DNA of 64,000 bases, taken from Euryodendron excelsum. Taxonomy: Eukaryota; Streptophyta; Magnoliopsida; Ericales; Pentaphylacaceae. Shown here piece by piece: positions 46,620 to 59,477 of this stretch. The number at the start of each line of letters is the position of its first letter. Within the stretch, counting starts at the first letter, position 1. A program made the position numbers and the translations under genes. The notes under the pieces are model-generated. The model worked only from the letters and a program-made list of their open reading frames with translations, was not told the DNA's origin and did no database searches. The stretch covers positions 30,358,001 through 30,422,000 of the forward strand of contig CM065378.1 in NCBI GenBank assembly GCA_033060915.1, read 5' to 3'.

Positions 46620-46960
46620 ATTGGCACCACATAGAGCTTGTTGCTTCACCCACATGAGTGCCTTAAAACCATCATCATAAGCGGCCGGAAGAGGATTTTC
46701 TGTGGCCAAATGATAATTCCCCGGCATGGTCAAGCAACATGCTTTGGTGGCGAGCTTTGCTAGGAACTTATGGTAGCAAGTTCAAGCAACATAGCCAAAA
46801 CAAAATCCACCTCCATGGAAGTACACAAGTAAAGGGAGCTTCCCATGGCATTTTGGCACATATAACCATACCCAAAATATTTGTGAACTTATCAATGACC
46901 ATGTCTCTAGGGTCACTCCAATGAACTTATGACACACGAATCGATCCAGAGCCTTTCTAT
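46620..46960 (-). pseudogene. Carboxylesterase (CXE) pseudogene, N-terminal part
   Basis: The minus strand encodes RDMVIDKFTNI, then after a frame change LYVPKCHGKLPLLVYFHGGG (HGGG oxyanion-hole motif, 46807-46818), then after another shift YHLATENPLPAAYDDGFKAL and WVKQQAL. These match in order the plant carboxylesterase family (GID1/CXE, hormone- or xenobiotic-ester hydrolases). Frame changes and loss of the GDSAG serine region make it non-functional. The frame is interrupted after QQALCGAN by the LTR at 46619. No start codon region was recognised upstream. Confidence 0.8.
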
Positions 46961-48136
46961 ATATACTTATCACGCATGCCAAATTTTAAGTAAGCTAGGC
47001 AGATTTCTCAGATGGCTCGTCATTATCAACTTACTCTGCCTTATTATATTCTCAAAATATAAAGTTTCCTCGAGGACTTGGAAAAGGGATAACTTGACCA
47101 ATACACCAAAAGATTTCTCTGGTATAATGGAACTTGTGAGATTAATTTTTATATTCTGTTTCAATCCAACCTATGTTCCATACCACATGTTGAGTTTACC
47201 TAGATAGTAATAAAGACTGTGCATACAAGGCCCAAACATTGTTATCAGCTATTAGCTTTTGCCTTCTGAATCAACCCTTCGAGATCGAGAAACTATTTAG
47301 TGCTCTTAGAGCATCACTTGGTATTACTCCTCTTGGATAAAAAGTGTAGCAAGATCGTCGTGGTGCTCTAAGAGCAATTAATAATTTTTCTCCCAGATGT
47401 TATCATATGACCATAACAAGCTATGAGTTACATCCCTGATGTGGAAAACATAAATGAATATTACAAAATATGAAATATGAATTTAGTTTTTAATTCAATA
47501 AACTATGTGTGCCGGTTACTTGCCACATTTGGTAATGCTGTCATTTTTTATTTTTTACTGTGTGTTTTTGCTTATCTGATGATAGACATTTGTAAGTTAA
47601 TATTGTGCTAACAATACCAGACCAATATTTTAGAAACAGGGAAAACGCCTATTTTGATGTTTTTCGTTTTCTTTTTCCTAATTTTGAAAACAACTAAAAA
47701 CAAAAAACACTAAACAAACACTATTTTTTAAAAAAAAATTTAAAAAAAACAAAAAATAAAAAAAAAAAACAAAAAACATTACCAAACAGAATTTTCTATT
47801 AACAGTGTCAATCAAACTTATATTTCTCATAGTTTAAGGGGTGTATATGTAAGTTTTTTTTGGTTAATGAGGTTAAGTGCCACTTGGTGATAGTTCAAGG
47901 GTCGATGTAATTAATGTTGGATACCCTATGTTGTGGTATCCAACGATGCATCCATAGGCTACATAACAGATAACAACAGTAGTAAATTTCATAATCGGCC
48001 GGCAAAAGGGCGTCCACTTATGTATAATACATGCACCAATTCCTCCACTTTATATACATAATATTAAATGAATTCAACCAATTGCAGCAATACTAATAGT
48101 TGCTACTACTATTAAAGTCGAAGTATCTCGGACAAC
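46961..48136. other. Intergenic
   Basis: No coding signal. An A-rich stretch (47690-47780) with ATTACCAAACAG resembles the interior of hAT-type MITEs, but no ends were defined. Confidence 0.4.
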
Positions 48137-48529
48137 TTGGATAGCTGCTCATTAGCAAGTCAAAGCAAGGTGGTGTTTGCTCCTGGACAAACATTAGAAG
48201 GGGCTGGAGGAGCTAATCTTGTCCCAATAGCTTTGGGTGTAGTAATCGGTCTGTGCATAGGACCAGCTGAAGTGGATTTTGCCTTCAAGAGAAGGACCCC
48301 CATATGCAACATCTCAGTAGTTCGCTTGTTCGTTGCCCCCAAGTTTTGTTGTAACGGAGTTGCAACAAACAGTAACACTGTGTGCAGCAAAGAATTTCAC
48401 CGAACTGGTGTTGTTTGTACTTTGACAAACATTACCAAGTCAAGGTGGTGGCACACGTATGGATTGGTGAAGGAATCTTCAACCATATTGCATAAGCTGA
48501 ACTATAGTTTGCCGAGATTTGCTCCTTAA
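48137..48529 (+). other. Open frame of unknown nature
   Basis: A 130-codon frame with one Gly/Ala/Val/Ile-rich stretch (GGANLVPIALGVVIGLC). The opposite strand is also partly open. No domain, no Kozak context of note and no flanking splice sites recognised. More likely degraded repeat than a gene. Confidence 0.15.
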
Positions 48530-49522
48530 GTGATCGCCATATGGAGTAAATCCATTAATCGGTAGAGGAGGATGAAATGAACTCAGCAATAATGCTCCTT
48601 TGTAGCACCGGGGGTTGAGCTTTGACTATGTGGATGGTCGCTAATTGAAGCAATAAGCCCGATGAATAATCGTGATCGACTCATGAGTAGCTGGTGCATA
48701 TAGAGGAATAGAGATGCTTGAGAGTAAGGGACGAGCTAGTAGAACTGAGTAGCTAGATCATCTTTTCTGGAAAGCTCTCAAGAGGCCAGAAGTTGGTGGT
48801 GGTGATCAAGATTAATGTGTTAGATTATTCTTGATTGAGCCCACATTATTTGTAGGTGTTTTTCTAAACACAGGTTGGATCTAACTCTGGATGAGACAAA
48901 CATGATAAGCCCAATAAGGTTGTGATTTATTATTCATGGGCTAGTGTGCATCTATTATCAATGTGGGTTGACGGTAATTAGTGTGGGCCTAATTAGCCAA
49001 TTGAGCCTTTTATGGAAGGGCCCAATGTGGCTAGGGTTTCCTATATATATAGAGGCTAGGTCCCCTCTCTTCCCACAATTATCAGACAGTTTTTCATAAA
49101 ATTCCGTCATACAGTAGTGGGTACAAAGAGGAAGACCAACCTCCAAAAAGCCTTGTTCGAGATTAATCGCCGCTCCAAAGAAATTCGTGAAACCATAGAG
49201 CAAACAGGTAAGTTTCCGCATTCAGTTTTGTTTCCTGTTAAGTTCCTATATTTGCATATAATCTAGGTCAATATTATGATCTGTTTTGAAGTTTATATAA
49301 TGGGCTTTCAAAGTGGCACTACTCGAGAGTCGCTAACACATTTGATCTCGAAGAGCCCTTGTTACAGATACATCTTTTCTCCAAAGCAAGCTATATGGCA
49401 CGTTTGCAATGTGTGAGCAACGTGTGATCAATCACGCATGAAAAGCCTAAATTCAGTGAGCGACTAGGAATGGTGCCATAGCTCTTGGCTCTAGAAAATA
49501 GTATGGAGGAGCACAGCAGTGC
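48530..49522. other. Intergenic with promoter-like TATA
   Basis: CTATATATATAGAGG at about 49040 is preceded by GCCCAATGTGG and followed by a pyrimidine-rich run (CCCCTCTCTTCCC), an arrangement like a pol II core promoter on the plus strand. No convincing gene follows before the solo LTR at 49528. It may belong to an unrecognised LTR. Confidence 0.35.
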
Positions 49523-49527
49523 CCATG

Positions 49528-50570
49528 TGTCACGGGTTGCCACCCGTGGCACGTCTGGGGCCGCGAGGAGCCTTGGCGTGGGGCATGTCTGAGCATGATT
49601 GGCCGGTGGCATGGCAATCTCGTAATTTGTATTTTCCATATTTATTGGATTTATGGATTATGACTCCTCGAGGGGGTAGGATGTTTCTTCCTATCAGTTT
49701 GGAGATGGCTCAGAATGCTATTATAAGGGGGGCATGGTGTTGACTCTACCACCCCCTGGTGCTACCGAAAGGGACAGCATTCAAGTGAGTCCCCCAAGGG
49801 AGTGGGCGAGACTTGGGGGCCGGCTGTGGCACGTGGCTGCAGTCCTCATGCTAGTCAAATGGCTACATGGGCGGCATTGTGCCCAGTGGGGCAAATGTTG
49901 GGCATTGGCGTCGAGGATGGGGTTGTGGCATTCGCACCCACTACGCCATAATTATAAAGTGGTGGGGCTTATGTCCATGACGGATTGGACCTCGGTGTGC
50001 ACACTTGCATGCCGTGTGTCTCGTGTGCACTTGCGCATTGGGTTCACGCTCGTGCACACGGCCGCTTGGTTGGCTAGCATTGGTGTTGTGGGGCACTATG
50101 CTGTGGGCTTAACAGTCACTATTCGGTGGTGCCTTTCCTTGCGGGCAACCTTGACGCGGGGCGCTTAGAGCTTCAAGGATGGAGGCGTTGTGCCTAACAG
50201 GTGATGCTTGGCTGATGCGCGCATGTCTAGTTGCACATGGCCATCTGGCTTGTGTTTCGAGGGACTGGTGCTAAGCACATTGCTTGCCGTGCGTGCACGC
50301 ATTTGAGTATGGCTTCGCCTATAGCTTGGGTTGCCATCGCCTATAGCTTGGGTTGCCTTATGGCTTGAGCATCAGAGGTCCGTGCTTAATGAGTTATGTG
50401 GGGCATTACGGATGGATCCTGGACAAGCGCATAATCTTATGCCTTGGTGTTTGAGTTTGGCGGGACTATTGCTTGGAGCATAGTCGCCTCACGGGTGTAT
50501 TCCGCTGCGTATGATCATGGCGGGTCGCATTAGTGTCACCGTGTGGTGCCCGGCCTGCCAACCCGTGACA
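49528..50570. mobile_element. Solo LTR, 1,043 bp, GC-rich, gypsy-like, with 5-bp target duplication
   Basis: Starts TGTCACGGGTTGCCA and ends TGCCAACCCGTGACA, giving inverted ends of at least 12 bp. The direct repeat CCATG flanks it (49523-49527 and 50571-50575). TGTCACG...CGTGACA ends are typical of gypsy (Tekay/Del-like) LTRs. It is much more GC-rich than its surroundings, which explains the long spurious frames across it. A TATA-like TATTATAAGG lies at 49719. Confidence 0.88.
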
Positions 50571-50575
50571 CCATG

Positions 50576-51139
50576 TCTTGGCCACAAGTGTTGTCCATGT
50601 TTTGAAGTGATCATGACGATGTCGGTTTCATAATTTTAGAAGCTTAATGATAGAGAAATCAAGGCACTCCTTCTCTGGAAATTCCAAAGACATTAAAATC
50701 CGGGGATGTTTGACGTCCAAGGTGAAGTGGAGGTGCTACCTACACTTGATTGGACTCGCATCAAGGTCCTCATTTGCATTTCAGTCAGCATCAGGATGTC
50801 CAGATAGAGGTACTCTTGTTGTAACAGAGATTCTCGATCATCTGGTATTAAAGAACGAGAGACTCTTTTCCAGTGAGAGATCCTTTCAGGAGAAACATCA
50901 TGGGAGGAACTACGTGGAGAGATCCAAAGGTTTTCAACCATGGGAGAAACACCATTGGGTGAGTTACTCGCCGACAAGGTCACGTGAAGGGCCAGCTTTG
51001 CCCAGAAGTTGCTGGCCACCATCCTTATCATTTGGATTATATGAGCTGTCACATGGTGAGAAACACTATAGTAAAACCATTAGCAACAACGGTCGCATGG
51101 CTCAAATACTTTTGTCAAAAAAAATATAAAATATCAAAG
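50576..51139. other. Intergenic before copia-B
   Basis: Open frames on both strands (for example 50647-51129) overlap one another and show no domain. No boundary recognised. Confidence 0.4.
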
Positions 51140-51519
51140 TGTTATAAACTAAATGAATTTAAAACAAGCAAAATACAATATATAATAAAACGAGTTCTTC
51201 TCGAACTGTCAAATAATAATTAAATAGTTCTTCTGGAACTATGGGAATAGATCTTCTTGATCACCAAAACATGTATTAATAATTAAATAGTTCTTCTGGA
51301 ACTAAGGGGATAGATCTTCTTGATCATCCAAGCATGTATTGCTTTCATAGGACAAAATATAAAGACAATAGAAATACAAATAATTTACCCACACTCTTTG
51401 CCTTTTCCTTTCTTCTCTTTTCCTCTTCTTCTTTCTCTTTTTTTCTCTCTCTCTCTCTTCTTTCTCTCTCTCTTTCTTTTCTCTCTCTCTCTTCTGTCTC
51501 TGTCGCTTTTCTATCTTTT

Positions 51520-51564
<45 letters not shown>

Positions 51565-51674
51565 CTTCTTTCTCTTTGTTTCTCTTCTTTTTCTTTTGTT
51601 ATTCAGGCCACTGCTATTTATAGGCTTTTGAGGCAGCTCATCCACCATGAGGTGAGGTGAGCCATGACCTCACA
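51140..51674 (-). mobile_element. copia-B, 3' LTR (535 bp)
   Basis: Plus-strand sequence TGTTATAAACTAAATG through GACCTCACA matches 57124-57631. It contains a 75-bp internal duplication (AGTTCTTCTGGAACTA followed by AGATCTTCTTGATCA, twice) and a (CT)n tract (about 51522-51560). On the minus strand a polypurine tract (ATCCAAAGGGGAGTA, 51676-51690) directly precedes it, making this the 3' LTR. Confidence 0.9.
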
Positions 51675-51841
51675 ATACTCCCCTTTGGATGACCGCAATA
51701 CATATTAGGATATATTACAACTGCCTCATTAAAACCTTGCTAGGAAAACCCAATAGGAAAAAAACCTTAGCGAAGGAAAAAGAGTACAGTACGCGACTCC
51801 CCTTCATTCATACATCTGATATGAAGTTGAAGTTGATAGCT

Positions 51842-54800
51842 TTAATTGTTTACAGTTTTAAGATGACGCATGCCAATGTTGTGTACCAATTTCTCAAATG
51901 TTGCAGTTGGGAGTGTTTTAATAAATAAGTCTACCAAGTTGTCACTTGAACATATCTGCTTGACATCAATATCACTGCTTTTCTGGAGTTCATGTGCATT
52001 AAAGAATTTTGGTGATATATGTTTGGTTCTGTCACCTTTGATGTAGCCTCCCTTGATTTGTGTAATTATCTTCATATAATATTGTTGAGGTATCTTTGAT
52101 TGAGGATAGTTCGCAACTATCTTGAATATGTTGGATCATTGCTTTCAACCAAATGCATTCTCGACTTGCTTCATGAATTGCGATGATCTCAGAATGATTT
52201 GAAGAAGTTACAGTTAGTGTCTGCTTCACAAATCATCAAGATATAGCAGTGTTACCATAGGTAAATACATACCCGGTTTGTGATCGTGCTTTATGTGGAT
52301 CAGAGAGGTAACCAGCATCTGCATAGCCAACTAACTTTGATTCTGGTCCCTTTGAATAGAACAAACCCAAGTCTGTTGTTCCTCGAAGGTAACAGAATAT
52401 GTGCTTCACCCCTTTCCAATGTCTCTGAGTTGGTGCAAAACTATATCTTGCCAATAAATTTACAAAAAATGAAATATCGGGTCTTGTAAAATTTGCAAGA
52501 TACATAAGAGCCCCAATAGCACTGAGATATGGTACTTCAGGACCAAGGAGTTCTTCACCGTCTTCTTAAGGGCAAAAAGGATCTTTTTGTGCATCTAGTG
52601 ATCGGACAATCATGGGAGAACTCAATGGATGAGCTTTATCCATATAAAATCGATTCAAAACCTTTTTTGTATATGAAGATTGATGGATGAGAATTCCATT
52701 TGATAAATGCTCAATTTGTAATCCAAGAGAAAATTTCGTTTTTCCAAGATCTTTCATTTCAAACTCCTTCTTTAAATAACGAGCAGATGTTGTTGTTAGT
52801 TCTTCAAAAGTTCCAACAAGATTTAGATCATCGACATAGACTGCAATAATAGCAAATCCAGATTCTAATTTCTTAATAAAAACGCATAGACAAATTGTAT
52901 TATTCACATATCCATTTTTCAATAGATATTCACTAAGACGATTGTACCACATACGTGCAGATTGTTTTAACCCATACAACGATCGTTGAAGCTTGATAGA
53001 ATATAAGCTTCTAGATGAAATATGTGCTTCAGGCATTTTAAATCCTTTAGAAATTTTCATATATATATCATTATCTAATTCACCATACAAGTAGGCTGTC
53101 ACGACGTCTATCAGACGCATATCCAATCCTTCTGAGACTGACAAACTAATTAAGAATCTGAACGTAATGGCATCCATTACAGGAGAGTATGTCTCATCAT
53201 AATCAATACCAGGTCTTTGCGAGAAACTTTGTGCTACTAGTCGCGCTTTATATCTCACGATTTCATTTTTGTCATTTCGTATTCGCACGAATACCCATTT
53301 GTATCCAACCAGTTTTACGTCTTCTGGTATTTGGACTACGGGTCCAAATACTTTGCGTTGTGCTAATGAGTTTAATTCTGTCTCAATAGCTTCTTTCCAT
53401 TGTGGCCAGTCACTTCTATGTTGACATTCGTCAATTGTTTGTGGTTCACTCTCTGCATTACTTTTTGTAATTGCAAGAGCCACTTTAAATGAAAATATAT
53501 TGTCGACAACAAGTTTATTTCTATTCCATTTTTCTCCTGTATACACATAACTTATTGAGATCTCATTACTTTCCTCTATAGGGGATATCTCTTCAGGAGG
53601 TTTCTCTTCTGGGAATTCTTGTACAGGAGTTCCTTCTTCTAGAGGTTTAGATATGGTGGGTTCTTCAAGAATTCTAACTTGCTTATGCATTTGTACCTTC
53701 TTTTTTCTAGGAATTGTGTCTTTTGCACCAATAGGTCTCCCACGCTTCATACGTGCTTGAGATTCATTTGCTACTATATTAGCAGATTGCCCTACAGGGA
53801 CATCAATACGTGCTGGGGTATTAGCAGCTGGTATATATGATTTTGTTATCTTCTTGGTGTCGGTAAACACATCAAGTAATTGATTTGCAATCGTCTGTAA
53901 ATAAATAATCCTGTGAACTTCTGATTCACATTGATTTGTTTGAGGATCAAGATGAGATACTGTGGAAGCATTCCAAGTAATCTCATGTTGTTTTTCCAGT
54001 TGCGTTTTATCTCCCCCTAATGGTGGAAAAAGTGTTTTTATCAAAATGATAATCTGTAAAACGTGCAGTGAATACATCCCCTGTTAAAGGTTCAAGATAT
54101 CTAATAATAGATAGAGAATCAAAACCAATATAAATCCCAAGTCGACGTTGGGGACCCATCTTAGTACGTTGTGGTGGCGCAATTGGTACATAAATAGCAT
54201 AATTAAAAATCCTTAAATGTGAAATATTTGGTTGTTGACCAAAAAAAAGTTATAATGGTGAATATTCGTGGTAAGTAGTGGGTCAGACACGGACTAATGA
54301 TGCAGCATGCAATATGGCATGTCCCCAAGCAGAAACAGGTAATTTTGTTATCATAAGTAAAGGTCGAGCTATAAATTGAAGGCATTTGATAAAAGATTCA
54401 GCTAGACCATTTTGTGTGCGTGTATGTGCAATGGGATGTTCAACATCAATTCCTATGGACATACAATAATCATCAAAAGCTTGAGAAGTAAACTCACCAG
54501 TATTATCCAGTCATATCGACTTAGTCGAATAATCTAAAAATTGTGCTCGTAATCTGATAATTTGAGCAAGGAGCCTAGCAAATGCAACATAACGAGTAGA
54601 AAGCAAACAAACATGTGATCATCGAGTGGATGCATCTATTAAAACCATAAAATAACGAAATGGTCCACATGGTGGGTGTATCGGCCCACATCTATCCCCC
54701 TGAATTCTTTGTAAAAAGGTTGGGGATTTAACTATTACTTTTGATGGGGATGGTCTTATAATTGATTTTCCTTGTGAACAACCGGGACATGTATAATCAC

Positions 54801-56605
54801 TTGACAAAAGAATCTTCTGGTTCTTTAGCGGATGCCCATGAAAGTTCTCAATTATTCGACGCATCATCGTTGATCCCAGATGTCTAAGACGATCATGCCA
54901 AAGTATAAAATTCTTTGGGTTAAAACACTTCTGGTGCATCACTTCAGGTGATCCCAAAATTCTTATAGTTGTATAATATAACCCAGAAGAGAAGGTAGCA
55001 AGTTTTTCTAATATCTGCTTCTGGCATGAAACAATAGAAGTAATGTAAAGATATTCTTTATTACCTTCATTGTTGCCTCTATATGATATCCATTACTACG
55101 TATATCTTTAAAACTGAGCAAATTCCTTGTAGCTCTAGTTGAATACATAGCATCATCAATATAGAGTTTTGTTTCTTTTGGTAACAATATATTGGCTCTT
55201 CCGGAACCTTCAATTAACTTTGTACTACTAGATATTGTCTTAAAACGTTATTTTTAGCTAACGTTAAGCGAACAAAATATTTTTTCTCTCGAAGAATTGT
55301 ATGAGTTGTTGCACTGTCTACTAAACATATATCTCCACCGTTCATCTTGGAAGCTATTAATGCTTTGGTAAATTCTATGTTTCTATACAAAATATGAAAT
55401 TGCTTATTTGATAAGAAAACGAAAACATTCATTTAACAGAAACATGCTTAGAAAAATATTACACAAGATGACAATAAACTTAAAATGACAAGAATATAAA
55501 CTAATTGGTATGGACATTTCCATTACCAATTAAGTGATCTATTTTTCCATTAGGATCTTCAAAGAAATCTAAAACATCAAGGTGAGTGATTTCTACTGAG
55601 TCATCAAAATTTGTGAAATTTATTTCAACATTTTTTTCCTTTATCTTATGTTGATGCTCGGTAAAGATCCACTAATGGTTTTGGCGTACGACAGGTACGT
55701 GATCAATGCCCTTTCATACCACACCTGTAATAAACATCTTCATAATTTTTGGGAGGTTTATTCTGTATACCTTTTCCCTTTTCCCTTTTCCTATTTTATT
55801 TCAGAGTTGTTCCATGAGTTGTTCCACTGTTGGTGGTGTGGTGTAGTATTCTTAACTCGAGAACTTGAAGAAGAATAACTGTTATAACCTCCACTGTTAT
55901 AGCCTCCACGATAACCCCCACGATGATGAAAAGTATTTTTGCCGCGTCCACGACTGCGGCCACGTCCACGTCCACGACCACGACCACGTTCATAAAATGA
56001 GACAGCATTCATTTTAGGGAATGGTGTAGAGCTGGTCGGGCGAGACTGGTGATTTTTCATCAGAAGCTCATTATTTTGTTCAGCCAAAAGAAGACATGAA
56101 ATCAATTCTGAATATTTTTTAAAACTCCGCTCTCGATATTGCTGCTGTAGGAGCACATTCGAGGCATGAAATGTAGAATATGTTTTTCTAACATATCTTC
56201 ATCAGTAATCATTTACCCACATAATTTCAATTGTGAGCTGATTTTAAATAATGCAGAATTATACTCACTACCAGTTTTGAAATCTTGCAACCTCAGGTGC
56301 ATCCAATCATAACGAGCTCTGAGGAGAAACATAGTCCTCTGGTGCTCATATCTCTCCTTTAAATTTTGTCATAGTGCCAGTGGCTCTTTTACCGTGAGGT
56401 ATTCATTTTTTAATTCTTCGTGAATATAATGACGAAGAAATATCATTGCTTTTGCACGATCTTGCTGGGATTCGTCATTTTCCTCATTTATAGTGTTTCT
56501 AAGGGCCTTTGCACACAAATAGATTTCAGCATCAACTACCCAAGATAAATAGTTCTTACCTGAAATGTTAAGAGCTGTAAATTCTAACTTCGCGAGATTT
56601 GACAT
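51842..56605 (-). pseudogene. copia-B gag-pol polyprotein, degenerate
   Basis: Domains appear in copia order on the minus strand. Gag starts at ATG 56605 (MSNLAKLEFTALNISGKNYL) with an Arg/Gly-rich nucleocapsid region near 55900-55990. A protease-like LVDSATTHTILREKKYF lies at about 55330. The integrase zinc-binding region has WHDRLRHLGSTMMRR and CPGCSQGK (54750-54910). Integrase core pieces follow (54080-54600). Reverse transcriptase in a long frame (52566-54077) has YKARLVAQSFSQRPG and the catalytic YVDD. RNase H has YADAGYLSDP and a final segment to 51842. Frameshifts and stops separate these blocks. The integrase-before-reverse-transcriptase order is diagnostic of Ty1/copia. The element cannot now make its own proteins. 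Confidence 0.92.
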
Positions 56606-57107
56606 TTTCAGACTGCTACACTCACAAAATAACAAAGTTTTAGAATCACGATACACTACAAATCTCACACATTCAAATCTAATAAATTTAATTTGTTAAC
56701 ACAGTGAAATCTCTATTGCTGCATAGTATTATATATAATATGTTGTATATATAAATATATATTATTATTTTTTGTCCATATTATAACTTTCAATCTAGAC
56801 ATCAAAATATAGTCAAGTCACATGTTTATGGAAAGGTAATGAAATAAGGATTCCAGATCTATAATCATCATAGGCCAAATATTTACGATCTTGGATAAAT
56901 AAACAAACAAAATTTCAAAAAATTACTATTCATCACTATTCATCAACTATGCATCACTATTCACCAACTATATAATAAATATAAATTTTGCCATGAAGTG
57001 AAGCATGAATAGTAAAGAATCCAAAATAAAGATAAATGAACTGAAATATTAATGAAGTACCTTCACTAATATAATGAAGTACCTTCCTGATATATAACTA
57101 TTTAGAG

Positions 57108-57123
57108 CATCGCGCTGATAACG
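57108..57123 (-). other. copia-B primer binding site
   Basis: On the minus strand CGTTATCAGCGCGATG directly follows the end of the 5' LTR. This form (CGTTATCAGCACGA) is usual in a group of plant copia elements. Confidence 0.65.
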
Positions 57124-57477
57124 TGTTATAAACTAAATGAATTTAAAGCAAACAAAACACAGTATACAATAAAACGAGTTCTTCTAGAACTATCAAATAA
57201 TAATTAAATAGTTCTTCTGGAATTATGAGAATAAATCTTCTTGATCACCCAAGCATGTATTAATAATTAAATAGTTCTTTTGGAACTAAGGGGATAGATC
57301 TTCTTGATCATCTAAGCATATATTGCTTTCATAGCACAAAATATAAAGACAATAGAAATACAAATAATTTACCTACACTCTTTGCCTTTTCCTTCCTTCT
57401 CTTTTCCACTTCTTCTTTCTCTTCTTTTCTTTCTCTCTCTTCTTTCTCTCTCTCTTCTGTCTCTCTTGCTTTTCTCT

Positions 57478-57524
<47 letters not shown>

Positions 57525-57631
57525 TCTTTCTCTTTATTTCTCTTCTTTTCTTTTGTTATTCAGGCCACTGCTATTTATAGGCTTTTGAGGCGACTCATCC
57601 ACCATGAGGTGAGGTGAGTCATGACCTCACA
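57124..57631 (-). mobile_element. copia-B, 5' LTR (508 bp)
   Basis: Matches 51140-51674. In a hand comparison of about 235 aligned bases at the start, roughly 16 differ (about 7 per cent), so insertion is old but not ancient. The (CT)n tract is at about 57482-57521. No clear 5-bp target duplication is found (CAAAG on the left, ACACC on the right). Confidence 0.9.
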
Positions 57632-59477
57632 ACACCTAGCACTCTTTTGAATATAGACAAAAGAATATTAAAGGCAAAGCACTCTTACAATCCATGTGAG
57701 CACATATCGGTACGTGTAAGCACCCTCTCACCATGACACGTGTAAAGTATGTCTACCATATCACTCTTCTTAAACCAGTAGGTGCAATTATGGCCCATGG
57801 TGCATGGACCTTCATTAACTTGAAAAGTAACGTAACATATAAGAAATTCATGAATTTGAAAAGCATCAAAACATATGAGAAAAGGGACATACCCATGTGA
57901 AGGTGCAGGTTGTATTGGAAAGATGACAAAGAAAACTATTATTGCTTTATAAGCATGCTTATATCATAGTAAATGTACAATTTTCATAAATAAAAAAATA
58001 AAAAAAAAAAGCTGACATGTTAGTCCCACTTACATGAATTTGGGAATGAAGAAAGCCATAAAGAACATGCACATTTATGCAACTCATATATATGTACATA
58101 TTGATATACATGACATGTATAGCACATCAGCAAAAAATCGCAAATTCATGTAAAATCTGGAGCAAGACTTTCAACACATTTAATATGCTTATGGCATCAA
58201 AAAACCAATTCAGGTTACGAAGTTGCATGTAGCAAATCCCACATATTTTCTAGTGAGAGAAATTGGGTTAGGCAAAGTAAACCCTTTAAGAATAAGAACA
58301 TGCAACCATACATGAAGGAATAATCTCATAGCAAAGAAATTATCATGGTCATGAGCAATAGCAAAATGAAATTCCTTAATGAAGAGATCGTATCTATGTG
58401 ATGTCAGATTTGTGGTGAAAAGAAATCCTTATATGTTTTCTTCAATAACTTTGTGGGTTATGCCCTCTTGCCCTCAAATTTTGATAAGATGAAGTCGTAG
58501 CAAAATCTCAGTGCTGCGAAGCAAGATAATTGCTCTTCTTCGAATTAGACCGGATGAACTACCAGATGAGGTCGCGTAGAGTGCGAGAAGGAGGAATTCT
58601 CTTCTCATGGTTCATTCTGAAGAGGTTAAGAAAGGTGTTTGATCAGTTGAACTATGGAGGTCTCGTACTAACCATTCACAAATCTATCTCCCCATTAAAG
58701 TTGCCCAAATGTAGAGGGTGAATCTCTGTTGCCAAGGAGGAGCTTGCTGGGAAGCTCTAGGAACAAGTCCGTACTCATCTTTACCGGAGAGATCAGAAGA
58801 AAGTGTGATTGATGAAGAGGAAATGGAGTAGAGGAGAGATAATGGAAAGACGGGAGAGGCAACCTCCATATCTATATGAATCTAGTTCCCAATCAGTGTA
58901 TCCATAAGAATCGAGTCTCAAAATCGGTAGACTCTATAGAGAAGTAGCTGGCTGTCATGAAGGAACTTCATGAACCAATAATGGCCAAGAAATCCACGAA
59001 AAGAAGAGAGAAGATAATATCTCATAGAGAGAGAAAAATAGTCTCTGTTAGAGAAAGTAAAGATATATGGATAAATCTCCAACAGGCTTGGATAGGTTTG
59101 CAAGAATGCTTGGGTAGGTCTCAAAAGGATTTTTTGAGTAGGTCTCCCAAAAAGCTTGAATGGAGAGTAAGCAATATGGGGTATATATAGTGAGGGTCAC
59201 ATGTGTGGCCTATACACATGTGAATGGCAACCAATAAAGAAGGGACACATGTTCCTTTGATAAGGTGACAAGTGTCCCATAGCCTTTTTCCAATCCTCTG
59301 CTCAGAATAAGTCCCAACTAGCCAACAATTGATAATTGCGCGTATTGCTCTATCGTGACGACAGGTTCCATATGGCTTCATCTTGTATCTAGCATTCTCT
59401 CGTGACCCACTAAACCACAACCTCCATCAAATTCCCCTGAGTAATAGGCTGCCACGTGGCAAGCCCGATTTTGACTA
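57632..59477. other. Unassigned region
   Basis: Contains ACACGTGTAA-type words, a short A-run (about 58000) and a Ser/Leu-rich 61-codon minus frame at 58684-58869 starting MEVASPVFPLSLL, which has no recognised family. A TATATATAG-like box lies near 59180. The right edge ends abruptly at the CNL3 fragment, so some inserted element probably ends at about 59477. Confidence 0.35.

Noticed and set aside
49519..50168. Long plus frames in GC-rich DNA
   Set aside because: They cross the borders of the CCATG-flanked solo LTR and have no recognisable domain.
51320..51660. Ser/Leu/Phe-rich frames
   Set aside because: Produced by the CT-rich part of the copia-B LTR; the same occurs at 57382-57588.
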